A stretch of 64,000 nucleotides of DNA from BAIKAL-G1 sp943370385. Lineage in GTDB: Bacteria > Cyanobacteriota > Cyanobacteriia > PCC-6307 > Cyanobiaceae. Positions 52,927-60,905 of this stretch are shown piece by piece (position 1 is the stretch's first letter; every line of letters starts with the position of its first letter). The notes under the pieces are model-generated. The model saw only the letters and a program-made list of their open reading frames with translations, was not told where the DNA came from and did no database searches. A program made the translations under genes and the position numbers. The stretch covers positions 186,001-250,000 of the forward strand of contig CALRQT020000001.1 in NCBI GenBank assembly GCA_943370385.1, given 5' to 3'.

Positions 52927-52948
52927 AGGGGACGGAAGCTAGTCCCCT
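52927..52948. terminator. Hairpin between the convergent DUF4079 and DUF1997 genes
   Basis: AGGGGAC (52927-52933) and GTCCCCT (52942-52948) form a perfect 7-bp stem with an 8-nt loop, touching the DUF1997 stop codon. The U tract is absent, so it is a weak candidate. Confidence 0.35.
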
Positions 52949-53582
52949 AGAACTGGGCGCGCTTGCGCGGCGGGCATTCCAGGTTGTGGCAGGCGTGGAA
53001 GTCTTCCTGCACCTTCCAAGTGAGCTTGCGGGACACCTGGCGCACGATCTGGCGCAGCAGGTGGTCGCCGCTGCTCTGCACCAGGCTTTCCGGCAGCAGG
53101 GTGATCACGCCAGGCAGCTTGATCCACACGCTCAGGTCGAGCTCCCAGCGCACCAGGGTTAGGGCAGCATCGTCGCCCGCCTGGTCGAGCCGCAGGGAGG
53201 CGTTGAACTCCACGTCGTAGAGCTCCTGGAGCTTGCTCTCCCCGGCGGCCTGGGGCACGGTCACGATGCGGTAGACGCCGGCGCTCTGGGGCAGCAGTTC
53301 CAGGCCAATGGTGGGTTCCACCTCAAAGCCGAAGTTGCCGAAGCGCCCCAGGGTGAGCACATAACCATTACGGCCGAGCGGATCAACCCGCATCGGTGCC
53401 GCGCAGCGGCGGAACCAGCCCTCATGGCGGTCGAGATAGGCCTCCACCGTGGCTGCCGGCGCCCCCATCTCCATGAGGTCGCTGAAATGGCTGCTGTAGC
53501 AGCGCAGCTTCGGGTCGGCGCTGTCGCGCAGAAGACCCGGGAGCTCAGCGGCGGCACTCGGAGGGGAGAGTGAGGTGGTCAA
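52947..53582 (-). CDS. DUF1997 cyanobacterial protein
   Basis: 211 residues. A START/SRPBCC-like beta-rich core is suggested by CYSSHFSDLMEMGAPAATVE, YLDRHEGWFRRCA, PLGRNGYVLTLGRFGNFGFE and VEPTIGLELLP, ending with a long amphipathic helix and a CHNLECPP motif. This pattern matches the cyanobacterial/plastid DUF1997 family of unknown function. A lipid- or pigment-binding role is only an idea. The final His/Cys motif could bind metal. Confidence 0.8.
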   Translation of the reverse strand: MTTSLSPPSAAAELPGLLRDSADPKLRCYSSHFSDLMEMGAPAATVEAYLDRHEGWFRRCAAPMRVDPLGRNGYVLTLGRFGNFGFEVEPTIGLELLPQSAGVYRIVTVPQAAGESKLQELYDVEFNASLRLDQAGDDAALTLVRWELDLSVWIKLPGVITLLPESLVQSSGDHLLRQIVRQVSRKLTWKVQEDFHACHNLECPPRKRAQF

Positions 53583-53726
53583 AGGGATTGCAGACTCCTC
53601 AACGCCCGCAGGCGCAATCGATGAACCAATGTAAAGCCAGGGCCTGATTGGCTTGGCAGCAAATGCGACAGCGCCAGTGGGGATCTCGGTTCTGGCTGAT
53701 TGCCAGGGACCGGGTGGCGCTCGGTG

Positions 53727-54977
53727 TCAGTTGGCGCTCAAATCCATCAGGCGATGGATCACGTCCTCCACGACCCGGTCTGGGGTGGAGGCGCCGGAGG
53801 TGATTCCCACCCGCAGGGGGCCGGCGGGCAGGAAGGGCTCCAGGAGCTCCAGTTCGGCGCCAAGCGGCTTGTGCTCGATGCGGTTGCCCGGTCCGATCCG
53901 CTCGGGCGTGTCGATGTGGAAGGAACGGATGCCCCGGCTTTCGGCGATTTCCTGCAGGTGGGTGGTGTTGGAGGAGTTGTAGCCGCCGATCACCACCATC
54001 AGGTCGAGCGGTTCGTCCACCAGGGAGAACATGGCGTCCTGGCGCTCCTGGGTGGCATCACAGATCGTGTTGAAGGCCAGGAAGTGCTCCTGGAGCTCCT
54101 GGGGGCCGTAGCGGCGCAACATGGTGCGCTCGAACAGTCGGCCGATTTCCTCCGTTTCGCTCTTAAGCATGGTGGTCTGGTTGGCAACGCCGATGCGCAC
54201 CAGGTCCCGGTCGGGATCGAAGCCGGGCGAGCAGGCCCGGGCAAAGCGGTCCATGAAGGCGTCCCGATCCAGGGCCGTTCCAGGGCCGTCGCCTGCTGGG
54301 TTGGCCCCCGCAGCGTCGCCCGTGCCGCTGGCGAGGATGTAGTCGCTCACCATCTGGGCTTCCGCCAGGTCGAGCACCACCAGGTAGGTGCCGGCAAAGG
54401 AGCTGGTGGCGAGGGTTTCCTCGTGCTTCACCTTGCCGTGAATGATCGAGGTGAAGGCATGCTTTTTGTGCTTCTCCACCGTGTTCCACACCTTGGAGAC
54501 CCAGGGGCAGGTGGTATCCACGATGTGGCAGCCCCGCTCGTTGAGCAGCTGCATCTCCTGCACGGTGGCGCCAAAGGCCGGCAGGATCACCACGTCGCCG
54601 CTGGCCACATCGGAAAAGTCCTTCACCCCTTCCTCCACCGGGATGAACAGCACATCCATCTCGCGCAGATGGTGGTTCACCGAGGGGTTATGGATGATCT
54701 CGTTGGTGATCCACAGCCGTTCGGTGGGGTAGTGGCGCCGGGTTTCGTAGGCCATGGCCACGGCCCGCTCCACGCCCCAGCAGAAGCCGAAGGCCTCGGC
54801 CAGCTTGACGCTCAGGCGCCCGTGCTCGAGGGCGTAGCCGTTTTCGCGGATCTTGGCGACCAGATCGCTCTGGTAGGCCTGCTCCAAGCTGCCGGCCACC
54901 TCTTCGGCGCGGCCAAAACCACGGCGGTTGTAGCGCTCCGAGTGGTGCAGCGATCGCTTGAAGGCATGGGTATCCAC
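53727..54977 (-). CDS. ispH: 4-hydroxy-3-methylbut-2-enyl diphosphate reductase
   Basis: 416 residues from the GTG at 54977, which gives the usual cyanobacterial start MDTHAFKRSLHHSERYNRRG; an ATG eight codons upstream (55001) is possible. Fe-S cluster cysteines are in GFCWGVERAV, HIVDTTCPWVSKVW and NTICDATQERQD, with the IIHNPSVNHHLRE and SSNTTHL substrate motifs. It is the last enzyme of the MEP isoprenoid pathway, feeding carotenoids and phytyl chains. A lineage-specific insert (GDAAGANPAGDGPGTA) lies mid-protein. Confidence 0.94.
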   Translation of the reverse strand: MDTHAFKRSLHHSERYNRRGFGRAEEVAGSLEQAYQSDLVAKIRENGYALEHGRLSVKLAEAFGFCWGVERAVAMAYETRRHYPTERLWITNEIIHNPSVNHHLREMDVLFIPVEEGVKDFSDVASGDVVILPAFGATVQEMQLLNERGCHIVDTTCPWVSKVWNTVEKHKKHAFTSIIHGKVKHEETLATSSFAGTYLVVLDLAEAQMVSDYILASGTGDAAGANPAGDGPGTALDRDAFMDRFARACSPGFDPDRDLVRIGVANQTTMLKSETEEIGRLFERTMLRRYGPQELQEHFLAFNTICDATQERQDAMFSLVDEPLDLMVVIGGYNSSNTTHLQEIAESRGIRSFHIDTPERIGPGNRIEHKPLGAELELLEPFLPAGPLRVGITSGASTPDRVVEDVIHRLMDLSAN

Positions 54978-55125
54978 AGGGCTGATCACGGCTTGCGGCA
55001 ACTCTATGGGGCCCGGCTGACCGGCTGCCGGTCCCAGCGTTCAGACCGTCAACTAGCCCTTAACCCGCAGGGCCCCCGCCCGCCTGGGGCCCCTGGCCGC
55101 AAGCCCGAGCCCATGTACCGGGCCC

Positions 55126-55155
55126 AATAAAAGCCCCCGGTGGGAACCGGGGGCT
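55126..55155 (-). terminator. Intrinsic terminator of the amt/P-II operon
   Basis: A perfect 10-bp stem AGCCCCCGGT / ACCGGGGGCT (55132-55141 / 55146-55155) with a GGGA loop. On the minus strand it is followed by TTTTATT (complement of 55126-55132). It lies 44 bp after the P-II stop and before ispH. Confidence 0.85.
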
Positions 55156-55198
55156 AGGAACTCCTGGGGGGCGAGGCTTAAACGCCCAAGCTCAGGCT

Positions 55199-55537
55199 TC
55201 AGATCGCCGCATCACCCCGTTCGCCGGTGCGGATGCGGATGGCGGTTTCCACGGGCATCACGAAGATCTTGCCGTCGCCGATTTCGCCGGTGCGAGCGGC
55301 TCCGGTGATCGCTTCGATCGCCGATTCCACCTTCTCGTCGGTCACAACGATGGTGAGTTTCACCTTCGGCAGGAAGTCGACGGTGAACTCATTGCCGCGA
55401 TAACGCTCCACCTGTCCTTTCTGGCGGCCGAAACCGCGGGCCTCACAAACGGTGAGACCAACAACATCAACGGCAACCAGAGCCGTTTTAACGGCATCGA
55501 GCTTGGAGGGACGAATGAGTGCTGTGATTTGTTTCAT
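55199..55537 (-). CDS. P-II family nitrogen regulator lacking the classical modification residues
   Basis: 112 residues, the normal P-II length. ATP and 2-oxoglutarate contacts are kept: G37-R-Q-K-G, K58, DGKIF with K90, and R101/R103 in RIRTGERG. The T loop differs: YRGNEFTVDF has Asn at 49 and Phe at 51, where cyanobacterial GlnB has Ser49 (phosphorylated) and the family has Tyr51 (uridylylated). So neither known modification is possible. It is 7 bp behind the ammonium-transporter gene with GAGG upstream, so it looks like a GlnK-type partner of Amt rather than the main GlnB. Confidence 0.92.
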   Translation of the reverse strand: MKQITALIRPSKLDAVKTALVAVDVVGLTVCEARGFGRQKGQVERYRGNEFTVDFLPKVKLTIVVTDEKVESAIEAITGAARTGEIGDGKIFVMPVETAIRIRTGERGDAAI

Positions 55538-55544
55538 GGATGCC

Positions 55545-56996
55545 TCAGTACGTCATTGGATCGTAGGCCTCTTCGCCGTGGGCGACGAAGTCAAGGCCGC
55601 GCTCCTCATCCTCCGGAGTGACCCGCAGGCCCACCACGGCTCCAACCACCCAGAGAATGATCGCCGTGCCCAGGCCAACGAATCCGTAGGTGATCAGCAC
55701 AGCTTTGAGTTGGGCGATGCACATGGCTGCATTGCCACCGGCGGCGAGGATCTCAGCCGATTTGGGGAAGTAATCGGCAGGAACCAGGGCTGGGACTGCC
55801 AGGGCACCGGTGAGGATGGCGCCGACCGTGCCACCGATGCCATGAACCATGAACGCGTCGAGGGAGTCATCGAGTTTGATCGATGACTTCACTTGAACAG
55901 CGACAAAGCAAGCGGCGGCGGCGGCGGCACCAATCAATAGGGCCTGGGGCATGTAGACAAAACCAGCTGCGGGGGTGATGCCCACCAGGCCAGCAACGGC
56001 TCCAGTGGCAGCACCGACGGCGGTCGGTTTGCCATCTTTGAACCACTCAATCAGGCACCAAGCCAGCATGGCCGCAGAGGCCGCAGCGGTGGTGGTGAGG
56101 AAGGAGAGACCAGCGCCCTTGGCAGCGAAGTAGCTGGCGCCGTTGAAGCCAAACCAACCAAACCAGAGCAGGCCGGCACCCAGCAGGATGAAAGGCACGT
56201 TGTGGGGAGGACGCTTGCTTTCGGGGAAGTTGGTGCGGGGACCAACAATCGCTGCCGACACAAGGGCTGCCACACCGGCGGCAATGTGAACCACGGTGCC
56301 GCCGGCGAAATCGATGGCGCCGATTTCACCAAAGGGACCGATGTAGCCGCCACCCCAGACCATGTGGCACATGGGGCAATAGATGAAAATGCTCCAGAGC
56401 AGCGAGAACCAGAACCAGGCCTTGAAGTTGATGCGCTCAACCACCGCGCCAGAAATCAGCGCCGGGGTGATGATCGCAAACATGCCCTGGAAGAGGGCAA
56501 AGGAACTGGCGCTGATGTTGAAGCCATCGGCGAGGGGGGCCGAGCCATCAGGACCGCCCACCCCGTTGAGCCACATGAACTCCAGACCGCCAATGAAGGG
56601 GCTCTTGAAGCTGAGGCCGAAGGAGAGGCTGTAGCCGATCACGACCCAGGCCACCCCGATGAGCCCCATCAGGAAGAAGCTCATCATCATCGTGTTGAGC
56701 ACGTTCTTGGCGCGCGTGAAGCCGCCGTAGAAGAACGCCAAACCTGGGGTCATCAACAGCACCAGGGCCGACCCCATCAGCATCAGCAGGGTGTCGGCGC
56801 CGTCGGTGACTGCCTTGGCCAGGGCCGCATGGGCGGAGCCAGCCATCAGGGGAACCAGGCCAGCGCCAGCAGCCAACAGGATCACGGCGTAGCGCCGCAG
56901 TTGGGGCTCCTGAACCCCGGCTAGGAGCCGGAGGCGGAATTGATCGAAGGTGGCAAGCGGTGTTGGTCCACCGCCCGCCATCGGGGCGTGAGTCAT
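55545..56996 (-). CDS. amt: Ammonium transporter (Amt/MEP/Rh family)
   Basis: 483 residues with about 12 membrane helices, the first likely a cleaved or leader helix. The family signature LMTPGLAFFYGGFTRAKNVL is intact. The twin pore histidines appear in CPMCHMVWGGG and AFMVHGIGGTVGAILTG. It imports ammonium across the plasma membrane. An NtcA-type site lies 62 bp upstream and a P-II gene follows immediately, so this is a nitrogen-limitation operon. Confidence 0.95.
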   Translation of the reverse strand: MTHAPMAGGGPTPLATFDQFRLRLLAGVQEPQLRRYAVILLAAGAGLVPLMAGSAHAALAKAVTDGADTLLMLMGSALVLLMTPGLAFFYGGFTRAKNVLNTMMMSFFLMGLIGVAWVVIGYSLSFGLSFKSPFIGGLEFMWLNGVGGPDGSAPLADGFNISASSFALFQGMFAIITPALISGAVVERINFKAWFWFSLLWSIFIYCPMCHMVWGGGYIGPFGEIGAIDFAGGTVVHIAAGVAALVSAAIVGPRTNFPESKRPPHNVPFILLGAGLLWFGWFGFNGASYFAAKGAGLSFLTTTAAASAAMLAWCLIEWFKDGKPTAVGAATGAVAGLVGITPAAGFVYMPQALLIGAAAAAACFVAVQVKSSIKLDDSLDAFMVHGIGGTVGAILTGALAVPALVPADYFPKSAEILAAGGNAAMCIAQLKAVLITYGFVGLGTAIILWVVGAVVGLRVTPEDEERGLDFVAHGEEAYDPMTY

Positions 56997-57057
56997 GAAG
57001 GGGGTAGGCCTCTTCGGTTATCGCCCAGTACCTTCCCCGCTTGCGATGGCTTCATCT

Positions 57058-57071
57058 GTATCGAGCTGTAC
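57058..57071 (-). promoter_or_regulatory. NtcA-binding site upstream of amt
   Basis: GTA-TCGAGCTG-TAC, a perfect match to the palindromic NtcA consensus GTA-N8-TAC, lies 62 bp upstream of the amt start. NtcA is the global nitrogen regulator of cyanobacteria and activates amt genes when 2-oxoglutarate is high. A clear TAN3T -10 box at the usual 22-nt distance is not obvious, the best candidate being near 57029-57034. Confidence 0.75.
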
Positions 57072-57104
57072 CAAAACTAGAGTTGGCTCCTGGGGAGGTG
57101 TCAT

Positions 57105-57863
57105 TCAGCTGTGGGGCTGAACGGCCGCTAGGCCCAGCCAATGAATGGCCGTGGCCGAGAAGCCGTAGACGCAAGGCAGCACCTCCACCCCGGCATCAAG
57201 GGCCTGGCGGAACAGCTCGCCATAGAGGGGGTCGGCCTGGTCGCCCGGCGCAAAGCGGCTCACATCGGCGCGGCTGAGGCAGGGCAGCAGTACGGCCCGG
57301 GCGTCAGGCAGCAGGGCGGTGAGCTCCTCCAGGTGTTTCTGGCCTCGCTCGGTGACCGTGTCGGGGAACAGGGCCAACTCGCCTGCGCTCCAGGTGGTGT
57401 TTTTCACTTCCAGGTAGATCGGCCGCGGGTCGGCGTTGGCGGCGCTGGGGCTGAGCAGCAGGTCGATGCGGCTGCGGCGATTCAGCCCGTAGGGCACCTC
57501 GGCGCGGATCGAGTCGATCGGCCCGAGCCAGGGTTCGAGCAGACCGGCAACGATCGTGGCTTTCACGAGGTGGTTGGGCAGGGCTGTATTGATGCCCACC
57601 CAGAGCGGCTCGCCCGAGGCGCCCATCACCTCGGCCTGCTCCCAGGTCCAGGCCAGCTTGCGCGTCGGCGAGGGGGCATGGCGGAGGCGCACCCGGCCGC
57701 CGGGATGGAGCACGCCGGTCATCGGGCCGGTGTTGGGGCAGTGGGCGGTCACCACCTCGCCGCTGGCCAGCTCCACATCGGCCAGGAAGCGCTTGTAGCG
57801 CTTCACCAATACCCCGTCCACCAGCCCCTCCAGGGGCCAGACCAGCTCCCCTGGACCCGCCAT
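57105..57863 (-). CDS. sfsA: DNA/RNA nuclease-like protein SfsA
   Basis: 252 residues from the ATG at 57863. Conserved blocks: VKRYKRFLADVELASGEVVTAHCPNTG, YGLNRRSRIDLLLS, YLEVKNTTW and FPDTVTERGQKHLEEL. The PD-(D/E)xK-like residues (D, E-x-K in YLEVKNT) are intact, which suggests nuclease activity; in E. coli it was first named sugar-fermentation stimulation protein. The frame extends upstream to 58139 over the divergent murJ start, but with no conserved content. Confidence 0.9.
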   Translation of the reverse strand: MAGPGELVWPLEGLVDGVLVKRYKRFLADVELASGEVVTAHCPNTGPMTGVLHPGGRVRLRHAPSPTRKLAWTWEQAEVMGASGEPLWVGINTALPNHLVKATIVAGLLEPWLGPIDSIRAEVPYGLNRRSRIDLLLSPSAANADPRPIYLEVKNTTWSAGELALFPDTVTERGQKHLEELTALLPDARAVLLPCLSRADVSRFAPGDQADPLYGELFRQALDAGVEVLPCVYGFSATAIHWLGLAAVQPHS

Positions 57864-58026
57864 CAAGGTGGACGCTGGCCCCTCTCTAGGCGCCTGGGCT
57901 GGGCTGGGGGCCGTCGGGGGCATGGGGGAGCCGGCTGGAGCCGGCTTGCTGTCCGGCGGATCGGCCCATGGTGGCGTGCGCCCGGACGGGAGAATCGGCG
58001 TCAGTGAATGGCCGCGGCCCGACTGG

Positions 58027-59652
58027 ATGGCGAAATCCCTGCGCCGCATTGCCCTGGTGGTGGCCGTGGCGACGGCCCTCAGCAAGGTGGCAGGCCTGGT
58101 GCGGCAGACGGCGATCGCCGCCGCCTTCGGCGTTGGCATCGTTTACGACGCCTACAACTACGCCTACGTCCTGCCCGGCTTTCTGTTGGTGTTGCTGGGG
58201 GGCATCAACGGTCCCTTCCATAGCGCCATGGTGAGTGTGTTGGCGCGGCGGCCCCGGGAGGAGGGGGCCCATGTGCTGGCCACGATCAACACCCTGGTGG
58301 GGGTGGCGCTTGTTGGCGTCACCGTGCTGCTGGTGGTGGCCGCCGATCCGCTGATCACCCTGGTGGGCCCCGGTCTCGATGGACCGCGCCATGCCATCGC
58401 CGTGCTCGAGCTGCGCTGGATGGCGCCGATGGCCCTGCTGGCGGGCCTGATTGGCCTTGGCTTTGGCGCCCTGAATGCCGCCGATGAGTTCTGGTTGCCC
58501 TCGGTGAGCCCCCTGCTCTCCAGCCTGGCCGTGATCGCTGGCCTGGGCCTGCTCTGGTGGCAACTCGGACCGGCGATCGCCCTACTGGAGAAGGCCGTGC
58601 TGGGGGGGGCGGTGCTGGCGGGCAGCACCCTGCTCGGTGCCCTGTTGCAGTGGTTGATCCAGTTGCCGGCCTTGGCCCGCCAGGGATTGCACCAGTTCTC
58701 CCTGTCTTGGGATTGGCGCCATCCGGGGGTGCAGGAGGTGTTGAAGGTGATGGGTCCGGCCACCCTCTCCTCGGGGATGTTGCAGATCAACGTGTTCACC
58801 GATCTGTTCTTCGCCAGCGGCATTGTTGGCGCCGCGGCCGGCCTGGGCTACGCCAACCTGCTGGTGCAGACGCCCCTGGGCCTGCTCTCGAACGTGCTGT
58901 TGGTGCCGCTGCTGCCGGTGTTTGCCCGGCTCACGGCCCCCGGCGACAGGCCAGAACTGGTGACCCGCATCCGCCAGGGCCTAATGGCCTCCAGCGCCAC
59001 GATGCTGCCCCTCGGCGCCCTGATGGTGGCCCTGGCAGGCCCGATTGTTGGCCTGGTCTATGAGCGCGGCGCCTTCGACGTGCAGGCGGCCCGGCTGGTG
59101 GGCGGCTTGCTGATGGCCTACGGGGTTGGCATGCCGGCCTATCTGGGCCGCGATGTGCTGGTGCGCGTCTTCTATGCCCTCGGCGATGGCACCACCCCGT
59201 TCCGGTTCTCGATGGCGGGCATCGGCCTGAATGTGGTGTTCGACTGGTTGCTGGTGGGCGGGCCGACCCCTTGGGGGCTGCAGCTGCCGGCCTTGAATTT
59301 CGGGGCGCCGGGGTTGGTGTTGGCCACCGTGGCGGTGAACGTGATCACCTGCCTGCTGCTGCTGCTGGCCCTGCAGTCGCGGCTGGGCGGTCTGCCCCTG
59401 CGCCGCTGGGGTCGCGACAGCCTGCTGTTGCTCGGATCGGCCGTCCTCGGTGGCCTGGTCGCCTGGGTTCTTGCCAGCACGGTGCCCTGGCCCCAGGGGC
59501 TGGTGGGCAAGTTGCTCAATTGCGGCCTCAGCGGCGGCCTGGGCCTGGGGGCTTACGGGCTGCTGGCTTCTGCTGCCGGGGTGCAAGAGGCGCGCGAGTT
59601 CACGGTTCAGATCCGTCGCCAGCTGGCCCAGCGGCTCAAGTTCCGGCGCTGA
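58027..59652 (+). CDS. murJ: Lipid II flippase MurJ
   Basis: 541 residues from the ATG at 58027, with about 14 membrane helices. Family marks: RRIALVVAVATALSKVAGLV, RQTAIAAAFGVGIVYDAYNY, basic residues in the central cavity (LARRPREEG), and GAFDVQAARLVGGLLMAYGVGM with FYALGDGTTPFRFS. It flips lipid II for peptidoglycan synthesis. It is divergent from sfsA with a 163-bp gap. Confidence 0.93.
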   Translation: MAKSLRRIALVVAVATALSKVAGLVRQTAIAAAFGVGIVYDAYNYAYVLPGFLLVLLGGINGPFHSAMVSVLARRPREEGAHVLATINTLVGVALVGVTVLLVVAADPLITLVGPGLDGPRHAIAVLELRWMAPMALLAGLIGLGFGALNAADEFWLPSVSPLLSSLAVIAGLGLLWWQLGPAIALLEKAVLGGAVLAGSTLLGALLQWLIQLPALARQGLHQFSLSWDWRHPGVQEVLKVMGPATLSSGMLQINVFTDLFFASGIVGAAAGLGYANLLVQTPLGLLSNVLLVPLLPVFARLTAPGDRPELVTRIRQGLMASSATMLPLGALMVALAGPIVGLVYERGAFDVQAARLVGGLLMAYGVGMPAYLGRDVLVRVFYALGDGTTPFRFSMAGIGLNVVFDWLLVGGPTPWGLQLPALNFGAPGLVLATVAVNVITCLLLLLALQSRLGGLPLRRWGRDSLLLLGSAVLGGLVAWVLASTVPWPQGLVGKLLNCGLSGGLGLGAYGLLASAAGVQEAREFTVQIRRQLAQRLKFRR

Positions 59653-59691
59653 TCGCCTCTGGGCTGAACCAGCGCGGCCGCCCAGGCAGGT

Positions 59692-59946
59692 TCAGGAGCC
59701 CACCTGCCGCTCTTCGCGCACCTGCACCGGGATCTCCAGGTGGTTGCGGCCCAGCAGCTTGGGTCCTTCGATCGAGAGAATCCGCGCTTCGATGCCGAAA
59801 TCCTTAAAGGCCGTTTCCAGCTCCTGGATCAGGGCCTTCTCCACCTGGGCTTCGGCATCAACCACCTTGCCGATTAGGCGGCTGCCCAGGGGGCCGATCC
59901 GCTGACGCATCACCTCGCGGGCGTTGGTGACCTCGATAACCAGCAC
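59692..59946 (-). CDS. Small conserved-looking hypothetical protein
   Basis: 84 residues from a GTG at 59946. The sequence is charged and amphipathic: LVIEVTNAREVMRQRIGPLG, then VVDAEAQVEKALIQELETAF and GIEARILSIEGPKLLGRNHL. It has an alternating beta-alpha-beta look with no Cys or membrane segment. The reading frame extends to 60195, but that part is Pro-rich and overlaps the next gene region. I recognise no family name; I believe similar short proteins occur in other cyanobacteria. Confidence 0.6.
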   Translation of the reverse strand: MLVIEVTNAREVMRQRIGPLGSRLIGKVVDAEAQVEKALIQELETAFKDFGIEARILSIEGPKLLGRNHLEIPVQVREERQVGS

Positions 59947-60029
59947 TGGGCCACGGCAGCTGGGCCAAACCCTATCGGCCGGATCAAGCCCCGGCCGGAA
60001 GCTGTCATGACCTCGGTGTTTAAGCCGGC

Positions 60030-60320
60030 TCAGCGGCTGTAGGGCTCCAGCAGATCCTCCAGATCCTGAAGTTGGCCTGGGGGGATCAGGCGGGCCAGGG
60101 GCAGGCGGCTGCTGCCGCCGCCAATCGGCACCTGCAGGGCTTCGAGGGCCTGGCGGGCACAGACCGCCGCGCCCTGGTCGAGCCGGGCGGCACATTCGAT
60201 CGCGAGCGGTTCGGCCAGGGCGGCATCGCCCAGGTAGAGGTGCCAGCCGCCGATCTGGATGTAGAGCCGATCGGCCAGTTCGGCGGTCAATTCGCGGATG
60301 GCTTGGGGGCTGAGGGCCAT
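60030..60320 (-). CDS. DUF3181-like small cyanobacterial protein
   Basis: 96 residues from the ATG at 60320. AIRELTAELADRLYIQIGGW, HLYLGDAALAEPLAIECAAR and LEALQVPIGGGSSRLPLARL match my memory of the cyanobacterial DUF3181 family, which has no known function. It is soluble and helical. It is on the same strand as the small genes on either side, so the three may be co-transcribed. Confidence 0.7.
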   Translation of the reverse strand: MALSPQAIRELTAELADRLYIQIGGWHLYLGDAALAEPLAIECAARLDQGAAVCARQALEALQVPIGGGSSRLPLARLIPPGQLQDLEDLLEPYSR

Positions 60321-60345
60321 GGGATCACCTGCCGCAGTGCTGTGC

Positions 60346-60597
60346 TCAGGATGGATCCAGGGGCTCCGGGTTGGGGCGCTGCTGCAACACAAGCAGCAGC
60401 TGCACCAGCCAGATCAGGGCCCAGGTGCCCGTGAGCCAGCCCAGTTGGGGCCAGGGATGGCGCATCCCCTGCACAAACCAGAGCCCGCTGTTCACCGCAG
60501 CAAACACCCCGCCATGGAGGCAGAGATTGACGATGCGGGCGAAATGCCGGTAGGTGGGGTCGGTGGGATCGGCGGGGCCGTACCAGCGGATCGGCAT
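60346..60597 (-). CDS. Small hypothetical membrane protein
   Basis: 83 residues with two hydrophobic helices (about 26-44 and 52-70: NLCLHGGVFAAVNSGLWFVQ and WLTGTWALIWLVQLLLVLQQ) and an aromatic N-terminus (IRWYGPADPTDPTYRHFARI). I recognise no family. It is the first gene of the three small minus-strand genes upstream of tRNA-Arg. Confidence 0.65.
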   Translation of the reverse strand: MPIRWYGPADPTDPTYRHFARIVNLCLHGGVFAAVNSGLWFVQGMRHPWPQLGWLTGTWALIWLVQLLLVLQQRPNPEPLDPS

Positions 60598-60723
60598 GGG
60601 TGGGTTCCGCAGACGGAAAAGGGGTGTGGCCCGATTGTGGCCGTCCTCCGGGCTGGCTGCTTCAGGGCCTGCGGCGGGCAGGTTGACGGATGGGCCCCCC
60701 GTGAGCCAAGAATGGCTAGGTAA

Positions 60724-60797
60724 GCGCTTGTAGCTCAGCGGATTAGAGCATCTGACTACGGATCAGAGGGTCGGGAGTTCGAATCTCTCCAGGCGCG
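60724..60797 (+). tRNA. tRNA-Arg (anticodon ACG)
   Basis: Acceptor GCGCTTG / CAGGCGC (60724-60730 / 60790-60796; one G-U pair), discriminator G. The D arm is in AGCTCAGCGGATTAGAGCA, the anticodon stem TCTGA/TCAGA with loop CTACGGA (anticodon ACG at 60758-60760), and the T arm is GGGAG-TTCGAAT-CTCTC. A34 would be edited to inosine to read CGU, CGC and CGA. No CCA is encoded. Confidence 0.95.
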
Positions 60798-60808
60798 TTT
60801 TCAGTCAA

Positions 60809-60835
60809 AACCGTCCGTTAGGGCGGTTTTTTTTT
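60809..60835 (+). terminator. Intrinsic terminator after tRNA-Arg
   Basis: AACCGTCC (60809-60816), loop GTTA, GGGCGGTT (60821-60828; one G-U pair), followed by nine T residues (60827-60835). A textbook rho-independent terminator 11 bp after the tRNA. Confidence 0.88.
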
Positions 60836-60905
60836 GGCTTCTCGAACAGGTGGCTGCCGCTTGCTGCCCCGTTTCTTACGATCCAATCAACCCAGCAGGC
60901 CTCCC

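Noticed and set aside
53700..55130. 476-codon plus-strand open frame opposite ispH
   Set aside because: Antisense shadow of ispH, with a His/Gly/Val-rich sequence and no recognisable motif.
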